From positions 1 to 18,802 of the forward strand of contig SXUH01000433.1 in the NCBI GenBank assembly GCA_005791855.1: 18,802 nucleotides of DNA, given 5' to 3'. Source of the DNA: Bdellovibrionales bacterium (GTDB lineage: Bacteria > Bdellovibrionota > Bacteriovoracia > Bacteriovoracales > Bacteriovoracaceae). Both the position numbers and the translations under genes were made by a program. The notes under the pieces were generated by a model. The model was not told the origin of the DNA, made no database searches, and saw only the letters and a program-made list of their open reading frames with translations. Within the stretch, counting starts at the first letter, position 1, and every line of letters begins with the position of its first letter. Shown piece by piece: positions 1 to 8,054 of the stretch.

Positions 1-196
1 GTGGAAGCTGCGGGTTAGCGGCGGCGACGACGTTGAAAAAGTCATAGATAATCACGGGATAAATGAGGCTCGAGAGGAGGATGATCGAGCCGACGATGAG
101 GCTGAACTTCAGCTGGAAGGCCGGGTTGATTAAAAAAACGGACCGTTTGTAGAAATCCAAATGATTAGTCCTATTCAAAGGTTTTAAATAGATCAT
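1..196 (-). CDS. Partial membrane protein, N-terminal 65 residues only
   Basis: The reading frame opens at an ATG (196-194) and runs off the left edge, so only the first 65 residues are visible. They hold a basic, polar stretch (1-20), then the segment FLINPAFQLKFS (21-32) and a hydrophobic helix at about 31-51 (IVGSIILLSSLIYPVIIY). This looks like an N-terminal membrane anchor of a larger protein, perhaps a sensor or chemotaxis-type protein, but nothing visible names a family. The upstream Shine-Dalgarno sequence is poor. It is divergent from mrp with 70 bp between the start codons. The coding sequence is AT-richer at the start and becomes GC-rich after about 15 codons. Confidence 0.65.
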   Translation of the reverse strand, partial: MIYLKPLNRTNHLDFYKRSVFLINPAFQLKFSLIVGSIILLSSLIYPVIIYDFFNVVAAANPQLP

Positions 197-266
197 AAAA
201 TGTTCTCAAATTTTCTACCAGATGGTAATTCCTTCATTAACCAATTGAAACGCTCAGGTAGGGTCC
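197..266. promoter_or_regulatory. AT-rich divergent intergenic region with possible mrp promoter
   Basis: Seventy bp separate the two divergent starts. On the plus strand TTCAAA (174-179) and TAAAAT (196-201) are 16 bp apart and could be a sigma-70 type promoter for mrp; the first element lies inside the divergent gene. An AGG..GGG purine stretch (256-263) just before the ATG at 267 is the likely mrp ribosome binding site. No convincing hairpin is seen. Confidence 0.35.
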
Positions 267-1439
267 ATGATAAATGAGATAAACGCACGCTTGAACAAGA
301 TCACCAATCCGGCGACGGGGAAGAGCTTCGAGGCCGAGGCCCGGTGGCAGCACGTCTCCCTCGACGGCGACCGGCTCACGGCCGAGTACAACCGCGACGG
401 GATCTCCCCCGCCGAGAAGCGGGTCGTGGAGACGGAGATCCTCGAGAAGCTCGCGGACCTGGTCCGCGGGGAGAACATCCTGGTGAAGACCACGTCCTCG
501 CGGTCCCAGGACGTGTTCAAGGCCCTCGACCAGAAACCACCCAAGGAAGCGGCTCCGGCCACCGAACCGGCCCAGCTCAAGACGGGCCACGGGACCGTGG
601 GGAATAAGAAACCGGTCCCGGGAGTCGGGAAGATCATCGCCGTCGGCTCCGGGAAGGGCGGCGTCGGGAAATCGACCTTCACCGCGAACCTCGCCCTGGG
701 CCTCGCCAGACGCGGACACCGGGTGGGCGTGATCGACGCCGACATCTACGGCCCGTCGCTCCCGATGATCTTCGGGAAGCGGGAGGAGAAGCCGCGGTCG
801 AACTCCGAGAGGAAGATCATCCCGGTGGAGTCCAACGGAATCAAGTTCATGAGCTTCGGGTTCTTCATCAACGAGGGGGACCCGGTGATCTGGCGCGGGC
901 CGATGCTCGGGGGCGTGCTGAGCCAGTTCCTCTTCGACGTCGACTGGCAGGGCACGGACTACCTCCTCATCGATCTCCCCCCGGGGACCGGTGACATCCA
1001 GCTCTCGATGATCCAGAACGCCCACGTCGACGGAGCGATCATCATCTCGACTCCCCAGGACGTGGCCCTCCTCGATGCGAAGAAGGGCCTGGAGATGTTC
1101 AAGAAGCTGAACCTCCCCATCATCGGGATGGTGGAGAACATGAGTTCGTTCATTTGCACGAGCTGCGGGACCGAGCACCACATCTTCGGCGAGGGCGGGG
1201 TGGCCAAGGCCGTGGAGCAGCTGCACACCCAGTTCCTGGGCAAGATCCCACTGGAGATCGAACTGCGGACCGCTTCCGACGAGGGCCTCCCGTACATGGC
1301 CCAGGAGAAGTTCAGCGATCGGCCGGTGTGGAAGGCCTACACCGCGATCACCGAAAAGGTCGACGGGTTCTTCAATCCGGAACTCCCCACTCCGCCGAAG
1401 CAGGGCTTCTTCTCGAAGATGCTCGGCCTGAGCAAGTAG
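267..1439 (+). CDS. mrp: Mrp/ApbC family Fe-S cluster carrier ATPase
   Basis: This is a P-loop NTPase of the Mrp/ApbC/Nbp35 family, which binds and passes on Fe-S clusters in the cytoplasm. The deviant Walker A motif GKGGVGKS is at 129-136, the switch region DADIYGPS at 157-164 and DLPPGTGD at 236-243. The CxxC pair C297/C300, which in the family holds a bridging [4Fe-4S] cluster at the dimer interface, is present. Residues 1-85 correspond to the DUF59-like N-terminal domain but are diverged, and a low-complexity linker (90-118) precedes the ATPase core. The 390-residue length is usual. The ATG at 267 has a purine-rich AGGTAGGG upstream. The DUF4388-like gene follows after 9 bp, so the two are probably co-transcribed. 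Confidence 0.95.
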   Translation: MINEINARLNKITNPATGKSFEAEARWQHVSLDGDRLTAEYNRDGISPAEKRVVETEILEKLADLVRGENILVKTTSSRSQDVFKALDQKPPKEAAPATEPAQLKTGHGTVGNKKPVPGVGKIIAVGSGKGGVGKSTFTANLALGLARRGHRVGVIDADIYGPSLPMIFGKREEKPRSNSERKIIPVESNGIKFMSFGFFINEGDPVIWRGPMLGGVLSQFLFDVDWQGTDYLLIDLPPGTGDIQLSMIQNAHVDGAIIISTPQDVALLDAKKGLEMFKKLNLPIIGMVENMSSFICTSCGTEHHIFGEGGVAKAVEQLHTQFLGKIPLEIELRTASDEGLPYMAQEKFSDRPVWKAYTAITEKVDGFFNPELPTPPKQGFFSKMLGLSK

Positions 1440-1448
1440 GAAGGGAAG

Positions 1449-2000
1449 ATGGACTCGCGGGTCATGGGGGTCATCGAGGAACAGGTCGCGGTGAAGTTCA
1501 CCGGGAAGGTGAACCTCCTCTCCGCGACCACCCGGCAGTTCCTGGGCCACGTGCTGTTCAAAGACGGTGACGTCATCCAGGTGCGGTTCCAGGGGCACCA
1601 GGGCCTCAAGGCCTTCTACCAACTCCTCATCCAGGAGTACACCCTCCAGGCCTTCGCCTACGTCGTCGAGCCGGAGGTCGTGGACGAAAAGGAGCGGCAG
1701 ATCCACTACCCCTTCAGCGTCCTCAAGAGCAAACTACCCGAGGTCTTGAAGCAGTACCGCGAATCCCTAAAGCTCAGGCCACCGGGGCAGGTGAAGGTCG
1801 TTCCCGATCCGGAGTTCATTCGGAATTCAACACCGGTGACAAACCTGGAGTTCGAGGTCCTCGAAACACTCACCGAATGGAACAAAGTAGATGACGTGTA
1901 CCAGCATTGCAAGCTCCTGGACCACGAGATCACTCTTGCGATGGTAAGTCTTAGAAAAAAGGGAGCTCTCAAGATCGTCTCCGCCAAGAACAATCCCTGA
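1449..2000 (+). CDS. DUF4388/PATAN-like domain protein with C-terminal helical domain
   Basis: This is a 183-residue cytoplasmic protein with no signal peptide. Residues 15-75 (FTGKVNLLSA..., LFKDGDVIQVRF, GLKAFYQLL) follow the DUF4388/PATAN pattern: a beta unit, a 'dG.i..v' turn, a short helix and a final beta strand. Residues 130-180 look like a winged-helix-type domain (EFEVLETLTEWNKVDDVYQH, then AMVSLRKKGALKIV), common at the end of such proteins. In related bacteria PATAN proteins take part in signalling or polarity complexes; the role here is unknown. A GGAAGGGAAG stretch (1439-1448) gives a good ribosome binding site, and the gene sits 9 bp after mrp. Base composition falls towards AT after about 1755, within the gene. 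Confidence 0.6.
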   Translation: MDSRVMGVIEEQVAVKFTGKVNLLSATTRQFLGHVLFKDGDVIQVRFQGHQGLKAFYQLLIQEYTLQAFAYVVEPEVVDEKERQIHYPFSVLKSKLPEVLKQYRESLKLRPPGQVKVVPDPEFIRNSTPVTNLEFEVLETLTEWNKVDDVYQHCKLLDHEITLAMVSLRKKGALKIVSAKNNP

Positions 2001-2055
2001 TGACCTGAAAGAGAATTTTGGCTAAAATATTCAAAACAAAAATTTGGAGTGCACA

Positions 2056-2247
2056 ATGAAATCTCAGAAACATAACGAAGGCGAGCTGCGCGAACTCACC
2101 GTGAAGATCGAGCAGAAAGTGGTGCAGGACCTCGAGCTCATGAGCAAGAACACCGGGATGCCCATCGCCGACCTCGTGGTGATCGCGCTCAAGAGATTCC
2201 GTTCATCCCACTACGACTACATGAAGCTCGTGCCCGTCACCGAGTAG
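2056..2247 (+). CDS. Small putative ribbon-helix-helix protein
   Basis: This is a 63-residue protein. The ATG at 2056 is chosen over an in-frame TTG at 2044 because GGAG (2046-2049) sits 6 nt before the ATG and would overlap the TTG start. The region ELTVKIEQKVVQDLELMSKN (residues 11-30) gives one beta strand followed by a helix, and GMPIADLVVIALKRF (32-46) a second helix. That is the layout of a ribbon-helix-helix or CopG/Arc-like DNA-binding protein, although the match is by pattern only. No toxin-like partner is next to it. The following gene starts on the last base of its stop codon, so the two are probably translationally coupled. Confidence 0.6.
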   Translation: MKSQKHNEGELRELTVKIEQKVVQDLELMSKNTGMPIADLVVIALKRFRSSHYDYMKLVPVTE

Positions 2248-2981
2248 TGCGGCTTCTCTTCCTCTCGCTCGCCGTCTGCACAACACTCGTTTCTTTCCTC
2301 GCAGGTGCGGAGACCCGGACCGTCGAGTACTCGACCGACCTCTGCACTTGCAAAGCAACCTTCGACACCAGATCCCTTTCTCCCGCGGAGGTCGCGGGGA
2401 CCTGGGCCTTCGAGAAACTTCCCGTCCTCGGGACGGTGGTCACGCGCTCGAACCTGGGTCGGCTCCAGGGTCCGGAAGCCAGGGCCATGGTCAAGGAAGT
2501 CAACGACGAGTACGCGAGGAACCTCGAGACCTTCCGGAAGCTCGCACTTCCGAAGGGCCGAGACTGGGAGAGCTTGAAGGAGCGCTACCTCGGCCACCTC
2601 CGGCTCTCCCGCTACCTGGACCTCGCGGAGCTGGCCTTCGTCCTAGAGGGAAAACCGTCCCGGCTCCTCGAGGAGTTCGATGGCCGCCGGGTTCCGGAGG
2701 AGTGCCGGAGCTTCGCGTCCGCTCTCGGCGACCCGTCCGCGACGGAGAAGGCCTTCTCCGAGCTCTCGAAGAAGAACTGTGCGACCAACGCGCGGCCGGC
2801 CGCGTGCCTCGTGAGCGCTCGGGAAACCGGGGCCCGCACCTACCTTCTGGTCTTCGGCTGGCACAACTGCGTGAACGGGAAGTGGCGCCGGAAGTTTGAC
2901 TACGGGAAGGATCTCCACCAAGCCCTCGCGGACCAGCAGAAGAAGTTCACGAAGAACGACTGCAGGTGCGAGGAGCCCTAG
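2247..2981 (+). CDS. Secreted cysteine-rich protein of unknown function
   Basis: The GTG start at 2247 uses the final G of the preceding TAG stop (TAGTG), a one-base overlap. The 244-residue product begins with a classic Sec signal peptide (basic MR, hydrophobic 3-19) with probable cleavage near FLAGA (17-21). The mature part has eight cysteines (33, 35, 153, 178, 187, 208, 239, 241), an even number suited to four disulfides, with CxC pairs near both ends. The middle (residues 80-145) is helical and charged. No enzyme motif is recognised. Export to the periplasm or outside the cell is likely. The next gene follows after a 123-bp gap. Confidence 0.7.
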   Translation: MRLLFLSLAVCTTLVSFLAGAETRTVEYSTDLCTCKATFDTRSLSPAEVAGTWAFEKLPVLGTVVTRSNLGRLQGPEARAMVKEVNDEYARNLETFRKLALPKGRDWESLKERYLGHLRLSRYLDLAELAFVLEGKPSRLLEEFDGRRVPEECRSFASALGDPSATEKAFSELSKKNCATNARPAACLVSARETGARTYLLVFGWHNCVNGKWRRKFDYGKDLHQALADQQKKFTKNDCRCEEP

Positions 2982-3104
2982 CTTCGGAGCTGTCTAAAAC
3001 TTCGACACTGCCTATAAGTTTTTCAACCCCGGCGCGAGATTCGCGGACTTACCTCTTCGCTTCTTGGCACCCCGCTTGCTCTCTCCTTTGCATAAAGGAT
3101 CGGC
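2982..3104 (+). other. 123-bp intergenic region, AT-richer, no clear terminator
   Basis: Little can be supported here. A short AGCT-TCGG-AGCT hairpin (4-bp stem) follows the upstream stop but has no strong U-run directly after it. TATAAG near 3013 could be a -10 element, but no good -35 lies at the right distance. CGCGA/TCGCG (3033-3037 with 3041-3045) is another small inverted repeat without known meaning. AAGGA (3095-3099) is the ribosome binding site of the following gene. Confidence 0.4.
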
Positions 3105-3881
3105 ATGGCTTCAACTTCAAAAATCAGGTACTACGGCATCCTCGCCCTGGGACTCTTCATCCTGGTGGGGACCTACAACGCCCTGGTGATCAACGTCGAA
3201 TCCTCGATCTCCGAAGCCGACTACCGGTTCATCAAACGCATCGACGAGCAGAAGGGAATCGTCATCAAGGGCCGGAAGATCGCGGCCAGCGCGAAGTGGA
3301 CCAAGCTCAAGCGGTCGGAGCTCCCGGTGACCTCGCGGCCGCAGCCGGCGGGAACCCCGAAGGACGCGCCGGTGGAGGCGGACCCGGAGGTCCTCCAGGA
3401 AGACCTCGCCCTCGATCTCGTGGAAGTCATCAATCCGAAGAAGTGGCCCAGCGTCCTCAATCCGACCCAGTTCAGCGGCAACCTCGCCTCCGGCCGGGGA
3501 GTCATCGAAGCCCTGCACATCGCCCTCCCGGAGGGAGAGGGCCTTTCCCTGTCCTTCGCGGAACTGCGGGGGAACGTCTTCGAGTACGAACACAACGGCG
3601 AGGTCCAGCAGGCGATGCTCTACCAGGTCGATCCCCAGTCTTACATGGTTTCTCTGACCTCCGGCCCCCTCGAGGGGACGCGGCTTCGCTTCTCCAAGAA
3701 CAGCCTCGCGGCCCAGAACATCCAGGCCCAGGAAGCGCTCGCGGAGAACTACGACATCCAGGCCGGGAACTTCGGCGACCCGGCCCCGGAGCAGGAACCG
3801 AGCGACGGCTCCGTGGTCCAGTCGGACAAGCTCTTGCAGCTCGAGGGCCAGACCTTCAACATGGACCAGGGCGAATCCTAG
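3105..3881 (+). CDS. Single-pass membrane protein of unknown function
   Basis: The product has 258 residues. A short basic cytoplasmic end (MASTSKIR) is followed by one hydrophobic helix (about 8-29) without a cleavage or lipobox motif, so it is probably an inner-membrane anchor. The remainder would lie in the periplasm: a basic stretch (55-72), a proline/acid-rich linker (74-100), a predicted beta-rich middle (132-200) and an acidic C-terminal tail (222-258). I recognise no family. The start is supported by AAGGA at 3095-3099. Its TAG stop lies inside a CTAG shared with the stop of the convergent acyltransferase gene, so both coding regions touch with no terminator between them. Confidence 0.75.
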   Translation: MASTSKIRYYGILALGLFILVGTYNALVINVESSISEADYRFIKRIDEQKGIVIKGRKIAASAKWTKLKRSELPVTSRPQPAGTPKDAPVEADPEVLQEDLALDLVEVINPKKWPSVLNPTQFSGNLASGRGVIEALHIALPEGEGLSLSFAELRGNVFEYEHNGEVQQAMLYQVDPQSYMVSLTSGPLEGTRLRFSKNSLAAQNIQAQEALAENYDIQAGNFGDPAPEQEPSDGSVVQSDKLLQLEGQTFNMDQGES

Positions 3882-4489
3882 AGCGAGCGCATCTTCTCTT
3901 CCAGGCTCTCGGTGGTGTAGAAGCCGATCTTCCCGATGACGATTCGAATCTTCGTGAAGGGGAGCGGGAGGGTCGCCTTGTTCCAGCTCCGCTCGAAGAC
4001 GTGCTTCCACTCCGGGTAGCCCCGGACCGGAACGATGGGCCTCTGCGACTTCTCCGAGACGGCGGTGATCCCGTCCTTCACCTTGTAGATCGGCCCCTTC
4101 GGTCCGTCCACGGCGATGGTCATCTTGTGGCCCGCAATCACCTTCTTCATCCCCGCGAGCAGGCCCGCGACGCCTCCGCGGTGGGAGGAGCCCCGGACGG
4201 TCTGGTACCCCATGTGCTCCACGGCCGAGGCGAGGATCTGGCCATCCTTCGAGCGGGAGATGAGGATGCAGATGTTCTTTTCGCTGAAGTAGGGGAGGCA
4301 GATGAGATCGTCTTGGTGGAAGCAGGCGTAGATCAGGTTCCCACCGGGGTTCGGTTCCTTAGTGCTCAGGTCATCGAAGAAGGTCTTCCGGTCCCGGGGA
4401 TCTTCGAAGTGGAGTTCGTAGCGGTAGGTGGCGGCGTAGGTCTTATAAAGGAAGCCGGCCAGGAGGCCGGCCAATTGTTGCAAGAGCAA
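3878..4489 (-). CDS. DUF374 lysophospholipid acyltransferase family protein
   Basis: This 203-residue protein has the markers of the DUF374 branch of the LPLAT acyltransferases: CFHQDD at 56-61 in the place of the family's His motif, ISRSKDG (77-83), RGSSHRGG (99-106) and VDGPKGP (127-133). Such enzymes transfer acyl chains at the membrane and are linked to lipid A-like or phospholipid acylation; the substrate here is unknown. The N-terminus carries a short hydrophobic segment. An in-frame stop just upstream forces a TTG start (4489-4487). AGGAAAG (4502-4496), inside the last codons of etfA, is 6 nt before it. It is the last gene of the minus-strand operon, 3 nt after etfA. Confidence 0.85.
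   Translation of the reverse strand: MLLQQLAGLLAGFLYKTYAATYRYELHFEDPRDRKTFFDDLSTKEPNPGGNLIYACFHQDDLICLPYFSEKNICILISRSKDGQILASAVEHMGYQTVRGSSHRGGVAGLLAGMKKVIAGHKMTIAVDGPKGPIYKVKDGITAVSEKSQRPIVPVRGYPEWKHVFERSWNKATLPLPFTKIRIVIGKIGFYTTESLEEKMRSL
4454..4471 (-). repeat. GC-rich inverted repeat at the start of the acyltransferase gene
   Basis: GCCGGCC and GGCCGGC form a 7-bp perfect stem with a 4-nt loop (4461-4464), about 15-35 nt into the acyltransferase coding region (LAGLLAG). In the mRNA it could fold close to the TTG start and lower initiation. It may equally be a by-product of the repeated Leu-Ala-Gly codons. Confidence 0.35.
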
Positions 4490-4492
4490 AAA

Positions 4493-5455
4493 TTACTTTC
4501 CTAAGAGCTTCTTGAATTCCTCCGTCAGCACCGGAACGATCTGGAAGAGGTCCCCGACGATGCCGTAGTCGGCCTTCGTGAAGATCGGCGCGTCCGGATC
4601 CGAGTTGATGGCGACGATGACCTTCGAGGTCCGCATCCCGGCGAGGTGCTGGATGGCCCCGGAGACGCCGCAGGCGATGTAGAGAGACGGGGCCACCGTC
4701 TTCCCGGTCTGTCCGACCTGCATGGCGTGGGGAGCGAAGCCCGAGTCCACCGCGGCCCTCGACGCCCCGACGGTTGCGCCGATGACGTCCGCGAGCTCGT
4801 TCAAGATCTTGAAGTTCTCAGCGTTCTTCATGGCCCGGCCCCCGGTGACGATGATGTTCGCCTCCGTGAGGTCGACCTTCGTCGAGGCGGCCTTGATGAT
4901 TTCTTTGATGGTCGCTCGGATGTCTCCGGCGTTGGCGTTGACGTCCGTCGCCGTCCCGCTACCCGCGGTCGGGCTCGCGGTCATCCCGAGAGCGTTCGGC
5001 CGGATGGAAACGAAGTGCGGCTTCGGTCCGGTGAGCTCGACCTTCGCGAGGCACTTGCCGGCGAAGAGCGGACGGGTCCCGGCGAAGGCACCGCCGTCGA
5101 AGGTGAAGTTCACGACGTCGGAGGCGAGGCCCGCGTCGAACTTCGTCGCGAGTCTCGGCAGGAGATCCTTGCCCATGGAGGTCGCTCCGCCGAAGACGTA
5201 GTCGTAGTTCTTGCTCTTGATGAACTCGGCCAGCGCGTTTGCGTAGCCCTCGGGAGAGTACTTGTCGAGGTTCGCTCCCTTGAGCTTGTGGACGTTCTGC
5301 GCACCGTTCTTTGCGAGCTTGGCGACCTCGTCGGCGCTGATGTCTCCGATGAGAGCGACGTCCGCCGTCTGCCCCGCGAGCTTCCCGAGGATCTCGAGGG
5401 TGACCGGTTTCACGTGACCGTCGTGACTTTCTGCGAATACTAATACGTTTGCCAT
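4493..5455 (-). CDS. etfA: Electron transfer flavoprotein subunit alpha
   Basis: The 320-residue alpha subunit of ETF carries the FAD that accepts electrons from acyl-CoA dehydrogenases and passes them to the quinone pool through ETF dehydrogenase. The N-terminal domain (1-195) has the usual fold. The C-terminal FAD domain shows GASRAAVD (230-237), QVGQTGK (246-252), [10 protein letters not shown] (265-274), NSDPDAPIF (284-292) and DYGIVGDL (297-304 region). All of these are typical FAD-contacting segments, so it should be functional. AAGGA lies a suitable distance before the ATG at 5455. It is 14 bp downstream of etfB, and its last codons contain the ribosome binding site of the acyltransferase gene. 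Confidence 0.97.
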   Translation of the reverse strand: MANVLVFAESHDGHVKPVTLEILGKLAGQTADVALIGDISADEVAKLAKNGAQNVHKLKGANLDKYSPEGYANALAEFIKSKNYDYVFGGATSMGKDLLPRLATKFDAGLASDVVNFTFDGGAFAGTRPLFAGKCLAKVELTGPKPHFVSIRPNALGMTASPTAGSGTATDVNANAGDIRATIKEIIKAASTKVDLTEANIIVTGGRAMKNAENFKILNELADVIGATVGASRAAVDSGFAPHAMQVGQTGKTVAPSLYIACGVSGAIQHLAGMRTSKVIVAINSDPDAPIFTKADYGIVGDLFQIVPVLTEEFKKLLGK

Positions 5456-5469
5456 AAGTGTTCCTTTAC

Positions 5470-6258
5470 TTAAATAACTTTTGCTTCTGTACGGAGAAGA
5501 CCAACGACCTGCGCGACCACTTCTCTCTGCTTAGCTGCGTCCGTGGCGTCGAACTTCTTCCCGGGAGGTTTCTCCGGCGGGAGCTTGAACCCGGAGTACT
5601 TCACGCGGCGGTCGGCGTCCGAGACCCCGACGTCTGCGAGGGAGAGCTGGGTGAGCGGTTTCTTCTTCGCCTTCATGATCCCCGGGAGGGAGGCGTACCT
5701 CGGAGTGTTGAGGCCCTTGTTCGCGGCGAGGACACACGGAGTTGCCAGCTCGTAGACTTCCAGCGCCCCGCCTTCGACTTCTCGCTTGACCTTCGCCGTG
5801 TTGCCCTGGAGCTCGAAGCCCACGATCACGGAGACGGACGGAAGCTTGAGCATCTCCGCGAGGATCTGCGGGACCTGGAGCGCGTCGTCGTCGATCGCCT
5901 GCTTCCCGGTGAGGATGAGGTCCGGAGTCTTCCCGGATTTTCCGATCGCGCCCTTGAGGGCCTTCGCGATGGAGTAGGAGTCGAGGTTGTCCGGGGCTTC
6001 GACCAGGATCGCGTCGTCCGCACCCATGGCCATGGCCGTCCGGAGAGCCTCCGTGTCCTTCGTCGATCCGACCCGGACCACGGTGACGTTGGCCGCGGGG
6101 TTGGCCTGCTTCACCAGGAGCGCTTGCTCGACGGCGAACTCGTCGTACGGATTCATGATCCACTTGATGGAAGCCGTTTCGATGAAACTACCGTCGCTGG
6201 TTGGCGTGATCTTGGTTTCCGTATCAGGAACCTGCTTCACGCAGACAAAAATATTCAT
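5470..6258 (-). CDS. etfB: Electron transfer flavoprotein subunit beta
   Basis: The 262-residue beta subunit binds AMP and docks to the dehydrogenase. The family signature spans about 157-200, with VKREVEGG and the recognition loop RYASLPGIMKAKKK (187-200). L191 matches the leucine that in studied ETFs anchors to the partner dehydrogenase. The AMP-site segment AIDDDALQVPQ (121-131) is present. AAAGGAG stands 5-6 nt before the ATG at 6258. The gene is 19 bp downstream of the acyl-CoA dehydrogenase gene, so enzyme and electron acceptor are made together. Confidence 0.97.
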   Translation of the reverse strand: MNIFVCVKQVPDTETKITPTSDGSFIETASIKWIMNPYDEFAVEQALLVKQANPAANVTVVRVGSTKDTEALRTAMAMGADDAILVEAPDNLDSYSIAKALKGAIGKSGKTPDLILTGKQAIDDDALQVPQILAEMLKLPSVSVIVGFELQGNTAKVKREVEGGALEVYELATPCVLAANKGLNTPRYASLPGIMKAKKKPLTQLSLADVGVSDADRRVKYSGFKLPPEKPPGKKFDATDAAKQREVVAQVVGLLRTEAKVI

Positions 6259-6277
6259 GTGAACTCCTTTTAAAACT

Positions 6278-7414
<1,137 letters not shown>

Positions 7415-7436
7415 GGCGATCCTTTGAAAGGTTAGA

Positions 7437-7898
7437 TCAGTTAATGGGCGTGGCTTCTACCGTGAAGGTCTCTGGGATTGTAAAACATTTTTTGATCGTT
7501 TGAAAGAACGGTAATTCGCCGAGGGGGCGCACGACGAAGCTCCGCTCGCTCCACCGCGGATGGGGCACGATGAGGGTCGGCGTGGAGATGGCGTCGAGGC
7601 CCCAGAAGATGACGTCGAGGTCGATGGTCCGGGGGCCTCGGGAGATGATCCGCCGGCGGCCCATCCGGTGTTCGATCCGGAGGAGCACCTCCATGACCTC
7701 GTCGGGGGAGATCCCCGGGAGCTCGAACTCGAGAACCTGATTGAAGAAATCGGGCTGCGCCTCGTAATCCACGGCCCGGGACGTGTAGATGCGGCTCTGG
7801 GCGACGAGGGTGAAGTCTTTCGACAGGAGGTCCCGGGCTTCAGCGAGGAGCTCCACCGAGTTACCCTGATTGGAACCGCTGGCGATGATGAGGGACAT
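7437..7898 (-). CDS. folK: 2-amino-4-hydroxy-6-hydroxymethyldihydropteridine pyrophosphokinase (HPPK)
   Basis: HPPK moves pyrophosphate from ATP to the hydroxymethyl-dihydropterin in folate synthesis. The 153-residue protein has the substrate loop GSNQG (8-12), E76 with the following GRRR, and RGPRTIDLD (87-95), whose two aspartates (D93, D95) bind the Mg ions. It also has VPHPRWSERSFVVRPL (111-126), the family C-terminal signature. All key residues are in place. Its ATG directly follows the TAG stop of the upstream small lipoprotein with no gap, so it probably depends on translational coupling. Its role is unrelated to its operon partners, which suggests read-through housekeeping expression. 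Confidence 0.95.
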   Translation of the reverse strand: MSLIIASGSNQGNSVELLAEARDLLSKDFTLVAQSRIYTSRAVDYEAQPDFFNQVLEFELPGISPDEVMEVLLRIEHRMGRRRIISRGPRTIDLDVIFWGLDAISTPTLIVPHPRWSERSFVVRPLGELPFFQTIKKCFTIPETFTVEATPIN

Positions 7899-8054
7899 CT
7901 AGAGCGGCTTGTTTTCGTCGAGCGGCTTCTCGGTCTTTATGTCTTGGTAGTTGTCCATGAGCGAGGGGAGCTTCGGAGTCTTCGGAGACTTCGGGTCACC
8001 CTTCACTCCGCAGGCGGAGAGGAGGAGGAGGACGATGAGCAGGTTAAAATTCAA
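7899..8054 (-). CDS. Small LptM/YifL-like lipoprotein
   Basis: This 51-residue reading frame starts at TTG (8054-8052) and ends directly against the folK ATG. AGGA (8065-8062) is 7 nt before the TTG. The product has a hydrophobic signal (NFNLLIVLLLLSAC) with lipobox LSAC and the lipidated Cys at 15. The following CGVKGDPKSP resembles the Cys-Gly-x-Lys-Gly-x-x-x-Pro start of LptM (YifL) lipoproteins. In E. coli LptM helps LptD mature at the outer membrane; whether this protein does so is inferred from the motif only. It overlaps the barrel-protein gene by 11 nt, so the two are coupled. Confidence 0.75.
   Translation of the reverse strand: MNFNLLIVLLLLSACGVKGDPKSPKTPKLPSLMDNYQDIKTEKPLDENKPL

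Noticed and set aside
237..1706. 489-codon open frame on the minus strand opposite mrp
   Set aside because: It lies antisense to a gene with all Mrp motifs; its product is rich in Leu, Glu, Val and Asp in the way expected of a GC-rich shadow frame.
2044..2055. TTG start four codons upstream for the small putative DNA-binding protein
   Set aside because: The TTG overlaps the GGAG ribosome binding site that fits the ATG at 2056.
4454..4472. GCCGGCC inverted repeat as an intrinsic terminator of etfA
   Set aside because: No U-run follows on the minus strand and it lies inside the downstream coding region; kept only as a possible mRNA fold.
2966..4504. 512-codon plus-strand frame across two genes
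   Set aside because: It covers a clear plus-strand gene in another frame and the acyltransferase in antisense; Arg/Gly/Pro-rich low-complexity product.
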